This document shows, one piece after another, positions 52,358-59,476 of a stretch of 59,476 nucleotides of DNA. Source of the stretch: Bacteroidota bacterium (GTDB lineage: Bacteria; Bacteroidota; Bacteroidia; Palsa-965); the NCBI GenBank assembly GCA_013288325.1, contig JABDCB010000012.1, positions 1 through 59,476 of the forward strand, read 5' to 3'. Each line of letters opens with the position of its first letter. Within the stretch, counting starts at the first letter, position 1. The position numbers and the translations under genes were made by a program. A model generated the notes under the pieces. It was given only the letters and a program-made list of their open reading frames with translations. It did no database searches and was not told the DNA's origin.

Positions 52358-52478
52358 CGCTTCACCACCCTGAAGCGCCCTGAAGCAGATCAAAGATCGC
52401 TTCGGGGCTGCTTCAGGGGGACTTGACTTCCCCCTCCTCCCTGCCGTACCTTCACTTTGCCTTTAAACCGGACAAACA

Positions 52479-52778
52479 ATGACAACATTACTGCCGTATT
52501 GCGTATATGTCCTTTTCAGCGAAAAAGATCACTTGCTGTATATAGGATTTACACGAGATCTTGAAAAACGCCTGGAACGGCATAATTCAGGTGGGAATTT
52601 GAGCACTAAAGGCCGTAGACCACTTCAGATCATTTTCGCAGAATATTACCTGTTTGAAGAGGATGCCCTTAAAAGAGAACAGTATTTTAAAACTACCATG
52701 GGGAAAAAGGCACTTAATTTGATGTTGGCTGGAACATTCCTTAAACTGAATTATAAGAATAAAAAAAAGATCCAATAA
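52479..52778 (+). CDS. GIY-YIG (UPF0213-like) endonuclease domain protein
   Basis: A 99-aa protein: YCVYVLFSEKDHLLYIGFT (the GIY-YIG pair), RLERHNSGG, ALKREQYFKTTMGKKALN, all characteristic of the stand-alone small GIY-YIG family. The conserved Arg (after FTRDLEKR) and Glu (KREQYF) are present. It sits between attR's terminator and a decayed copy of the element left end; cargo of an older element or a free gene cannot be told apart. Confidence 0.9.
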   Translation: MTTLLPYCVYVLFSEKDHLLYIGFTRDLEKRLERHNSGGNLSTKGRRPLQIIFAEYYLFEEDALKREQYFKTTMGKKALNLMLAGTFLKLNYKNKKKIQ

Positions 52779-52808
52779 CCATTCTACATTCATTTTACAT
52801 GTCATATT

Positions 52809-52870
52809 ATCAAGCACTTACATGACAATGTAAAGATTTTTTTATGCAGGTGCTCAGTTTAGGTGTAAAG
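52809..52870 (+). repeat. Decayed second copy of the element left end
   Basis: This stretch aligns with 47815-47878: shared ATCAAGCACTTACATG, then AATGTA, T7 with ATG, and AGGTGC followed 13 bp later by GGTG. Several changes (for example GGTGCTC and GGTGTAAAG in place of GGTGCGCGG) break the stem and arm sites. It indicates an older, largely lost element at the same tRNA. 52871-53087 holds no gene. Confidence 0.75.
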
Positions 52871-53087
52871 AATGCTCTTCTTTTTCTGATTTTTCAGAAT
52901 CCTTTAAATTTGATTGAATTCGCCCAAAAATTGGTTTTAAATCGATTGTATGAGTTCAAAGTGAACTTGATTTGATGGAAATCCGGGAATTTGATATTAA
53001 ATAGGTCGATTTACTTGAATTGCTGTTGAACTACAACCCAGGAAATAGTTTAAATTCGTTTCTCTGAACTCCATTCAAAATAATATC

Positions 53088-55637
53088 ATGAAAGCAAAAC
53101 AGCTCTTTATAATATCTATTGCGTCGATAATTAACAGTCACTCATTCTATTCACAAAATTTACATCAGAAGGGATTCGAAGGAAAAAATCCTGCAATGTC
53201 TTATGATGAAATACATTCTTCTGGTCCAGGAATTGGAGGGTTTGTTGAAAACAAAGGGCAAATTGTAGATCAAGAGAATAAGATCAATTCAGGTGTTAAA
53301 TTTCTTATCTGTTCACCCAGATTCAATGTCCAACTTCGGCAAACTGGTTTGAGTTACGATACTTATTTAGAAGAAAGAAAGTCAGATCCCTCCAGCAAAG
53401 AACGATCAACTTTTAGTATTAAGGGCTCTGATCGCGGAAAATTAAGTAGGCAATATCATCGTGTGGATGTAGAATTTCTGAACTGCAATGCAAATGCAGA
53501 AATACTAGCTTCTGGCAAATCGGCAACGTATTTTAATTATTTCACTGAAGGTACTCCTGCTAATGGAATAAACAGTGTACATCAATATCAAAAAGTAGAG
53601 TACAAAAACATCTATCCTAATATTGACCTGGAATTTTACCCGGTCTCCACGTCTAGTAGTAAATCTGAAAATAGCGCTGCCATAGAGTATCAATTTATCC
53701 TGCACAAAGGGGCAAATATTAATGACATCAAGCTTCAATACAGTGGTGCTGACAAAGTCTCACTTAATGAAGGACAAATAAAGGTTAATGTTACAGCAGG
53801 AACCTTTTCAGAAAAAATTCCTGCCAGTTATCTGATAAAGGATAGGAAAAATGTAGCTGTAAATTATGTCCAGTCCGGTAGTAATACTTTTTCTTTTTCT
53901 CTTCCAACCGGTTTTTCATTTGATGGCGATTTAATAATCGATCCAACTCCTTGCTTAAACTGGGGCAGTTATTTTGGATATAGTTACGATAATAGTCATG
54001 GTGTTGCACTTGACAAGACCTCAAATGTAGTCATTGCAGGGTATACCGAAAGCAGTTCTCATATTGCTACTTCGGGTGCTTATCAGACAGTAATGGGAAC
54101 GGGCGGTAACACATATATAGCTAAATTAAATCCTTCGGGCTCAACCCTCATTTGGGGTACTTATTACGGGGGAAATGGAACTGATCAAGCAACAGGGCTG
54201 GCTCTTGATACTACAGGTAATATATATGTAACTGGATATACAGGTAGCACGACTAAAATCGCAACACCAGGCGCATACCAAACTTCATTACTTACCACAT
54301 ATGTAAATTCATTCGTAGCAAAATTCAATTCTAACGGCACTTCTCTATTGTGGGGAACCTATTATGGAGGTACAGTTCGCGATTTTAGTGAGGGAATTGC
54401 AGTTGATGATAGCAGCAATGTATATATTACAGGTTATACCTCAAGCACAACGAATATTGCAACTCCCGGTGCGATGAAGACATCGAAAACCAGCAGCGGC
54501 TATAATGCTTTTGTTGCAAAGTTTAATGCATCGGGATCAGCGCTAAAATGGGGCACCTACTATGGCGGTACCGGGTCTGAAACAGGTACTGGAATTGCTC
54601 TCGACAACAATAATAATGTATACATCACAGGGTATTCTTCCAGTTCAAGTGGAATTTCAACAGTAGGTGCATACCAAACCACCTATCTTTCAGGTGGTCT
54701 TTCAAATGGGTATGTTGCGAAAATAAATCCTACTGGGTCTACCCTATTGTGGGGTACTTATTATGGCGGTCCTGATGATACTTGGCCGCAGGCAATTAAG
54801 CTTGATGCTAGTAAAAACGTGTATATAACTGGCAATACAAGATCGACCAGTGGTATAGCGACTCACGGCGCCTATGATACGATTAACAGAGGTGGCCCAG
54901 GTGGTAATAATAATGGTTTTGTAGCCAAATTTAACCCTGCTGGATCATCCCTCATTTGGGGTACCTATTATGGCGGACCGAATGATGATTACTCAACCTG
55001 CCTTGCCCTAGATGCGAACAACAATGTCTACTTCGCAGGTAGCGCACTTAGTACGACAAATATTGCAACGCCTGGTGCTTACCAGACAACTTTAGCTGGA
55101 ATAAATAATAACTCCAATTCGTTTATAGCTAAACTTTCTTCTTCCGGTTCCACTTTATTTTGGGGAACTTATTACGGTGGGACTGGCAATCCTGCTGGCT
55201 CATGGGGTGACGGTGCTGTTGCAATCACTCTTGATGGTTCAGATAATGTATTTGTTACTGGTTATACTCCAAGTTCTTCCGGCATTGCTACGCCTGGGGC
55301 ATTTAAAACAAACTATACTGCTGGAAACAATCAGAATGCTTTTGTTGCTATGTTTGGTTGTACCAACCTTGCTACATGGCTTCAGGAATCAAATAATTCT
55401 GAAGATGATTTAAATTTTTATCCAAACCCATTTTCGGTATACACTACTATTGATATTATCAATGTCCAACCCTGCTCCGGTTTCCTGTTCAATACTCTTG
55501 GGCAATGCATAAATAGCTGGAAGTTAAACAGTGGTAGCAATAAACTAGATATGTCCAGCCTGCCTTCAGGTTCTTATTATTTCAAAATTCAGATGCAAGA
55601 CAGAATATTTACGAAGAAGCTGATAAAAGTTGATTAA
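53088..55637 (+). CDS. T9SS-exported SBBP-repeat protein with N-terminal DUF7948-like domain
   Basis: An 849-aa protein: signal peptide (about 1-23, ...SFYSQN), an N-terminal domain (about 40-280) with GFVENKGQI, ICSPRFNVQLRQTGLSYD and EYKNIYPNIDLEFY typical of the domain that precedes SBBP repeats, then about seven SBBP-type repeats of ~60 residues, each with LIWGTYYGG ... NIYVTGYTGS ... ATPGAYQT. The end (residues ~775-849) is a T9SS type A sorting domain (NFYPNPFSVYTTIDI ... KLIKVD). A surface or secreted propeller-like protein of unknown ligand. It lies next to the element end, so it may be part of the accessory zone. Confidence 0.85.
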   Translation: MKAKQLFIISIASIINSHSFYSQNLHQKGFEGKNPAMSYDEIHSSGPGIGGFVENKGQIVDQENKINSGVKFLICSPRFNVQLRQTGLSYDTYLEERKSDPSSKERSTFSIKGSDRGKLSRQYHRVDVEFLNCNANAEILASGKSATYFNYFTEGTPANGINSVHQYQKVEYKNIYPNIDLEFYPVSTSSSKSENSAAIEYQFILHKGANINDIKLQYSGADKVSLNEGQIKVNVTAGTFSEKIPASYLIKDRKNVAVNYVQSGSNTFSFSLPTGFSFDGDLIIDPTPCLNWGSYFGYSYDNSHGVALDKTSNVVIAGYTESSSHIATSGAYQTVMGTGGNTYIAKLNPSGSTLIWGTYYGGNGTDQATGLALDTTGNIYVTGYTGSTTKIATPGAYQTSLLTTYVNSFVAKFNSNGTSLLWGTYYGGTVRDFSEGIAVDDSSNVYITGYTSSTTNIATPGAMKTSKTSSGYNAFVAKFNASGSALKWGTYYGGTGSETGTGIALDNNNNVYITGYSSSSSGISTVGAYQTTYLSGGLSNGYVAKINPTGSTLLWGTYYGGPDDTWPQAIKLDASKNVYITGNTRSTSGIATHGAYDTINRGGPGGNNNGFVAKFNPAGSSLIWGTYYGGPNDDYSTCLALDANNNVYFAGSALSTTNIATPGAYQTTLAGINNNSNSFIAKLSSSGSTLFWGTYYGGTGNPAGSWGDGAVAITLDGSDNVFVTGYTPSSSGIATPGAFKTNYTAGNNQNAFVAMFGCTNLATWLQESNNSEDDLNFYPNPFSVYTTIDIINVQPCSGFLFNTLGQCINSWKLNSGSNKLDMSSLPSGSYYFKIQMQDRIFTKKLIKVD

Positions 55638-55658
55638 TTAACTAATGCTAACTGGAAA

Positions 55659-55957
55659 ATGGATTTTCGAACTGAGCTGCCTGCCGTCTTATCCGAACTT
55701 TCTTTTTTTTTGTTTTGCCATTCATCGTTATCACGATTGTAAATCTCTCAAAAGGGGATTGGATTAAAGTGATTCAGACTGCAGATTGGGCGCTGGCGTC
55801 GACATTACTTTACGGGCAAACAATTGTAAAAATTATTATGGGGGTGGCTTCACGTGAGCATGCCTTCCCCTATCTGGGATTGATGACTATACTTATTGGG
55901 ATAGGTTGCATGAATACTTGGAAGCACCGGAGTCCTTTCCTGAGTCATTTCGACTAG
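55659..55957 (+). pseudogene. Two-helix membrane protein, first gene of a four-gene operon, frameshifted in a T9 run
   Basis: From the ATG at 55659 the frame reads MDFRTELPAVLSELSFFLF and stops soon after. One extra T in the T9 run at 55703-55711 joins it to the downstream frame (VLPFIVITIVNLSKGDWI ... TADWALASTLLYGQTIVKII) ending at 55957. The joined product (~99 aa) has two or three membrane helices; the ALASTLLYGQTIVKII segment resembles the conserved core of a family of small membrane proteins in accessory operons. The downstream frame alone would have to start at a TTG (55715). Confidence 0.55.
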
Positions 55958-55959
55958 CA

Positions 55960-56184
55960 ATGACTGACAATCTCTTGAACGCAGCAAAGAATGCTATAGA
56001 GCTACACGCCAAGCAAGTCGTGGAAATTGCGGGAGATATCAAGTCAAAACTGAATAGCCCAAATTTCCCGGAAAGAGTTCATAGTAAATATAATTGGCTA
56101 CTTCAATTCTACATGTGGAGATATTCAAAGGAACATTCATTAATTAAATTCGTTCAGTTTAAGGATTTAAAAGCCTCGCCATAA
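55960..56184 (+). CDS. Small helical protein, second gene of the operon
   Basis: A 74-aa protein from the ATG at 55960 (MTDNLLNAAKNAIELHAKQV...), 2 bp after the preceding stop. It is largely helical, with IAGDIKSKLNSPNFPERVH and an aromatic segment NWLLQFYMWRY. No motif was recognised. The next gene begins immediately after its stop (TAAATG). An upstream non-ATG start at 55906 would overlap the first gene. Confidence 0.55.
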   Translation: MTDNLLNAAKNAIELHAKQVVEIAGDIKSKLNSPNFPERVHSKYNWLLQFYMWRYSKEHSLIKFVQFKDLKASP

Positions 56185-56724
56185 ATGAAGAACTTACCGA
56201 ACGATATCACTAAGCGATTGTTTCTGCTATTTCAAAATTACTCTGAGCGGCAAGAAGCAGATAAGTTGTTGACACAGGCATTCAACCTTGACTTGATGGT
56301 GGGCCCTGGACAGTTCGTGAGAGCAGTTCTTACGCTAAGTGAAGGGGACCTGAATAAACTTAAGCGCCATCTGGCAACCTCAGATCATAGAGATACAATA
56401 ATGGATGCGGAGAGGCATGAAGGAAATCCAGGCCACTATTTTAGTCCTCCCTTTGAGGATGTTCTGGAAGGGGCTATAGGCCGCAAGTACAATAGATATG
56501 TTGCAAGCAAGCTTGCTAAACAACTATACCAGAAGGAGATTGAATTCAAGCAATTTGTGACGGAATTTCCGGAGGACGAAGATGATGATCCTGATGTGTC
56601 TGAACTATTCAGTTTAGTTGAGCACGAATCGGGAACAGGTATTTTCGGAATCAGCAGGGGTCGACATCGGGATTACATCCGTAAGGTTCAAGACTTGATT
56701 GACAGATTGGAACATCCACTTTGA
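56185..56724 (+). CDS. Hypothetical acidic protein, third gene of the operon
   Basis: A 179-aa soluble protein, acidic toward the C-terminus (EDEDDDPDVSELF) and helical. Conserved-looking stretches include FVRAVLTLSEGDLNKLKRHL and HYFSPPFEDVLEGAIGRKYN. No known domain was recognised. The ATG directly abuts the preceding stop, and the following gene's ATG overlaps its TGA (TGATG at 56722-56726). These tight overlaps argue for a functional unit. Confidence 0.6.
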   Translation: MKNLPNDITKRLFLLFQNYSERQEADKLLTQAFNLDLMVGPGQFVRAVLTLSEGDLNKLKRHLATSDHRDTIMDAERHEGNPGHYFSPPFEDVLEGAIGRKYNRYVASKLAKQLYQKEIEFKQFVTEFPEDEDDDPDVSELFSLVEHESGTGIFGISRGRHRDYIRKVQDLIDRLEHPL

Positions 56725-57356
56725 TGGAAGAAATAGTGATGACACCTACTTTTCTACGTTCTCAATTTTCTGTAACCGGGTATTATGGTCAGGTTGGGCA
56801 GTCTCCCCGTAGGACAGTTCTTGATATTAAGAAAAATGAGTACGAAGGGAAATCACATGATTTGATGGTCATAATGATGAACCCAGGCTCTTCCTCACCC
56901 CAAGGAGATTGGAGCGAGTCATTAAATAGATCGATTCCAGCTCACCCTGATAACACTCAATATCAAATAATGCGGTTTATGCTTCGAACGGATTTGAAGT
57001 CTGCAAGAATTTTAAACCTATCTGACATTATCTTAACGAAAAGCCATTCTTTTTATGGTGAGATTGATCCGGATGAGAATAAAAATCCTCATTCCGTATT
57101 CAGTAACAAACGGCGCAAGGAATTAGATGGTCTTTTTATATCAGATGTGCCGATCCTACTTGCCTGGGGAGTTAACGATAAGCTTTTGCCACTGATAAAC
57201 CCTGCAATGAAGTACTTGTCAATAATGAGACAAAGGTGTTTTGGTTATCTGAAACCAATGAGTACTGATAGATTTTATCACCCCTTACCCCCAAGGACAC
57301 ATTTGCAAGAAGTTTGGGTTACGAAATGTGTCGAATCATTCACCATGAAGTTTTGA
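56724..57356 (+). CDS. DUF1643-like protein, fourth gene of the operon
   Basis: A 210-aa protein from the ATG at 56724 (MEEIVMTPTFLRSQF). DLMVIMMNPGSSSPQGDW, then ILNLSDIILTKSHSFY and ILLAWGVNDKLLPLI fit the DUF1643 pattern (MLNPS..., NL, WG), a family frequent in mobile elements and defence-like operons with no known activity. The frame is intact. It is the last gene of the unit. Confidence 0.6.
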   Translation: MEEIVMTPTFLRSQFSVTGYYGQVGQSPRRTVLDIKKNEYEGKSHDLMVIMMNPGSSSPQGDWSESLNRSIPAHPDNTQYQIMRFMLRTDLKSARILNLSDIILTKSHSFYGEIDPDENKNPHSVFSNKRRKELDGLFISDVPILLAWGVNDKLLPLINPAMKYLSIMRQRCFGYLKPMSTDRFYHPLPPRTHLQEVWVTKCVESFTMKF

Positions 57357-57387
57357 ATCGTAATTTAGGGAGGAAAATCGCAAGGAA

Positions 57388-57486
57388 ATGAATACTAAAG
57401 GACCCCTTCGGGTTAATCCTATCTTCTGCTTAGATTTACCTGAAGAGCTTGATAAGATGTTCCACAACATCTTGGTCCTGAAGTGA
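57388..57486 (+). other. Possible 32-residue small ORF in an otherwise gene-free stretch
   Basis: ATG-initiated frame MNTKGPLRVNPIFCLDLPEE... ends with TGA at 57484-57486. The rest of 57357-57655 contains a CCCTTCGGG mini-hairpin, an ATGGATTAATAATCCAT palindrome near 57496-57512 and no supported gene. It is too short to judge. Confidence 0.15.
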
Positions 57487-57655
57487 AAGAAGGGAATGGA
57501 TTAATAATCCATCTGGAATGCCGCTCGGAATGAGTGAGGCGAAAAGGAATAAAAAAGTCCTAAATAGCGCAGAACTTTCCTGTCTCTGAGTTGGAATGCT
57601 TACCGCTCGCTGGTTGATGGAAAGTTCATTACTTTTGAAAACACAAAAAAGAAGC

Positions 57656-58450
57656 ATGCACAATAGCCTTTCATTAAGAACAGTAAATGTAACGCGCTAT
57701 ATTCAACCTTTACGGGAGGGTGGGTCTTTGCCTGCATTGGCCGAAGCTGACGATGACTTTAAATACGTTTTGAAATTTAAAGGTGCCGGACACGGTGTAA
57801 AAGCATTAATTGCAGAATTACTTGGCGGAGAGATTGCACGCGCTTTGGGCCTGCGTGTGCCCGAATTGGTTTTCGCAAATTTAGACGAGGCTTTCGGTCG
57901 AACCGAAGGTGATGAAGAAATTCAGGATCTGCTAAAGGGCAGCAGGGGATTAAATTTAGGTCTGCACTTTTTATCAGGCTCAATAACATTTGACCCGGTT
58001 GTTACAAAAGTGGATGCAAAACTTGCTTCACAAATTGTATGGCTGGATGCATTCATACAAAATATTGACCGCACTTTTAAGAATACCAATATGCTGATGT
58101 GGAACAAGCAATTATGGCTTATTGATCATGGCGCATGTTTGTATTTCCATCATTCCTGGTCGACATGGAAAACACATGCCGCGGGCCCATTTGCCCTTAT
58201 AAAAGACCATGTATTGCTACCACAAGCTGCTTTACTTGAAGAAACAAACAGTACGTTTACGAAGTTATTAACCGAAGAAAAACTGAGGAACATTGTTACC
58301 CTTATACCGGATGAATGGCTGCATTGGCAAGGCACAATGGAAACCCCTGAATCAATAAAAGAAGTATACCTTCAATTCCTGCTCATCAGGTTAGCATATT
58401 CTGCAATGTTTACAAAAGAAGCACAAAATGCAAGAGAAATACTTATATGA
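57656..58450 (+). CDS. HipA-like kinase (HipA_2 family)
   Basis: A 264-aa protein from the ATG at 57656 (MHNSLSLRTVNVTRYIQPL), preceded by a purine-rich AAAAAAGAAG; the frame is open further upstream but without a better start. GGSLPALAEADDDFKYVLKF, then KALIAELLGGEIARALGLRV and IQNIDRTFKNTNMLMW, LWLIDHGACLYFHH resemble the kinase-like fold of HipA-type proteins (Asp/Asn in NIDRT..NTN, then DHG). HipA-type kinases phosphorylate translation factors in toxin-antitoxin systems. The following DUF3037 gene overlaps by 23 bp, a known pair. Confidence 0.8.
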   Translation: MHNSLSLRTVNVTRYIQPLREGGSLPALAEADDDFKYVLKFKGAGHGVKALIAELLGGEIARALGLRVPELVFANLDEAFGRTEGDEEIQDLLKGSRGLNLGLHFLSGSITFDPVVTKVDAKLASQIVWLDAFIQNIDRTFKNTNMLMWNKQLWLIDHGACLYFHHSWSTWKTHAAGPFALIKDHVLLPQAALLEETNSTFTKLLTEEKLRNIVTLIPDEWLHWQGTMETPESIKEVYLQFLLIRLAYSAMFTKEAQNAREILI

Positions 58451-58811
58451 GTATGCTGTAATTCGTGTTCTCCCTTTTGTAGAACGTGAAGAATTCATCA
58501 ATGTGGGTATTATACTCCTTTGCAAACAAGAGGAGTACATCCGGGTGATATTTACTGTTAATGAAGCGAAGCTTCGTTCATTTTCTAAAGACATTGATCT
58601 CGATCAGATAAAACTGAATTTAAAGGCAATGGAACAAATAGCAATGGGTGTTAAAAATTGCGGACCAATAGCCCTGCTTGATGTTCCGTCCCGCTTCAGG
58701 TGGCTAACTGCAGTAAGAAGTTCTGCTATTCAAACATCAAGACCTCACCCTGGCCTGTGCAATGATTTAGAACAAACAGCTAAACGTTTGTTTACTGAAT
58801 TGGTTTCCTAA
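58428..58811 (+). CDS. DUF3037 protein, partner of the HipA-like kinase
   Basis: A 127-aa protein: YEYAVIRVLPFVEREEFINV then GIILLCKQEEYI, as in DUF3037 members, which are regularly encoded next to HipA_2 genes. It starts 23 bp inside the kinase gene, so translation is coupled. The role is not known; it may regulate the kinase. The next 170 bp (58812-58982) contain no supported feature. Confidence 0.85.
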   Translation: MQEKYLYEYAVIRVLPFVEREEFINVGIILLCKQEEYIRVIFTVNEAKLRSFSKDIDLDQIKLNLKAMEQIAMGVKNCGPIALLDVPSRFRWLTAVRSSAIQTSRPHPGLCNDLEQTAKRLFTELVS

Positions 58812-58982
58812 GTCTTACATGTACAAAAAAGTCAACACTTAATTCTGAATGCCGTATTTAAATACTCCTTTGCTCTGCCCAAGAGCTAAGGCCGCAGTTG
58901 TCCGGAGTACGGAACCACCATTCGGCTTGTTTAGGGCTTGTAACTGAATTCCATTATATTTATAGTAATCGAATCCTTCTGC

Positions 58983-59476
58983 ATGCTGAATTGGTTTAAA
59001 AAAGACAAATCAAAGGAATACAAGTCCAGGCTGCTGAAGGCTTTTCCTCAGACCTTGCAGGATGATGTAAAAGCTGTTCTGGATATTTTGCCTTTTAGCA
59101 CGACTGATATTAAACTAGCTGACGGCCAAACTCACCGGGTTACAGAATTAATCCATTCAAATACGTTGTCAGTTCTCTTAAAGCGAGAGCCCCTGATGAT
59201 TCCTGATAGGATTTACTTCAATGAACCAGCTAAAGAAAACGAAGCCAAGCTGTCACCCACTCAATTTACAATCCTTCACTGCATTTATTTGAGGCACTGT
59301 GATGGTCATGTCAGACAAAGACGGCTTGAGCAACTGATTGATGCAGCCGATTATTGGGTCACTCCATTTACGCTTCAGCTTCTTGGCGAGTATGTATATG
59401 AACTCTTGCCCTTGTTGAACAAACATGTAAATGAGCAGACACTCGCCTCCTACAGAGACTTTGTAAATGAAAACCC
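58983..59476 (+). CDS. Unknown protein, 5' part only (runs off the window)
   Basis: An ATG at 58983 opens a frame of 164 codons with no stop to the window edge (MLNWFKKDKSKEYKSRLLKA...). It is helical and soluble, with a Lys/Arg-rich start, VTELIHSNTLSVLLKREPLM in the middle, and RHCDGHVRQRRLEQLI near the end. No motif was recognised. Its 3' end is outside the window. It follows the HipA_2/DUF3037 pair on the same strand. Confidence 0.65.
   Translation, partial: MLNWFKKDKSKEYKSRLLKAFPQTLQDDVKAVLDILPFSTTDIKLADGQTHRVTELIHSNTLSVLLKREPLMIPDRIYFNEPAKENEAKLSPTQFTILHCIYLRHCDGHVRQRRLEQLIDAADYWVTPFTLQLLGEYVYELLPLLNKHVNEQTLASYRDFVNEN

Noticed and set aside
52067-52368. Minus-strand ORFs across attR (for example beginning MVPPGIEPGTQGFS)
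   Set aside because: They translate the reverse strand of the tRNA 3' end, a well-known annotation artefact; only the inner part may be a real remnant.

Overview
The window looks like a chromosomal segment of a free-living Bacteroidota bacterium with a type IX secretion system (T9SS), probably Chitinophagales, Sphingobacteriales or a neighbouring lineage. The evidence is three exported proteins with T9SS type A C-terminal sorting domains, a coaX / outer-membrane protein / lptC / GldE-like CBS protein / PpiD gene order familiar from Bacteroidota, SBBP, Reg_prop and PKD-like repeat proteins, and promoters of the Bacteroidota TTTG / TAnnTTTG type. All assignments come from reading the sequence and recalled family patterns; no database search was possible.

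Layout. 1-5.3 kb: end of mrdA (PBP2), rodA, a UGM-like flavoprotein and a PpiD-type chaperone. 5.5-11.1 kb: minus-strand envelope/cofactor cluster (CBS protein, small membrane protein, LptC, outer-membrane protein, CoaX) and an MDR oxidoreductase. 11.2-13.3 kb: decayed accessory zone with two ends of an Abi-family gene around an exported protein, and an 18-unit 21-bp minisatellite. 13.3-24.5 kb: T9SS cargo (GH25 lysozyme-like, 1776-aa BNR/PKD-like protein), a secreted Cys-rich triple-repeat protein and a Reg_prop/SpoIIE sensor phosphatase. 24.6-34.2 kb: PaiB-like protein, an orphan contractile-injection-system baseplate-like fragment, TAAA-loop hairpins and many lineage-specific proteins. 34.3-37.0 kb: a 22-unit 21-bp minisatellite and a TPR/SpoIIE phosphatase. 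37.1-47.5 kb: metabolic genes (PEBP, SDR, fused aconitase, PoxB-like enzyme, acetoacetate decarboxylase) and small proteins, ending with an AAA/DUF4143 ATPase.

47.7-52.3 kb is the most interesting part. A tRNA-Phe(GAA) gene carries an integrated element bounded by a 43-bp direct repeat of the tRNA 3' end. The integrase is reduced to its C-terminal catalytic half. The cargo is a tight four-gene minus-strand operon whose products all look like nucleases: DUF2130, zinc-ribbon PD-(D/E)XK, DUF4268 and a PIN-like protein. This is a candidate undescribed defence or genome-conflict system. Beyond it lie a GIY-YIG gene and a decayed copy of the element's left end.

53-59.5 kb: an SBBP-repeat T9SS protein, a tightly coupled four-gene operon of unknown function, a HipA-like kinase / DUF3037 pair, and a truncated unknown gene at the window edge. 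Several genes are broken, two of them at homopolymers (A7, T9) where one extra base would restore the frame; this may be sequencing error, slippage or true decay.
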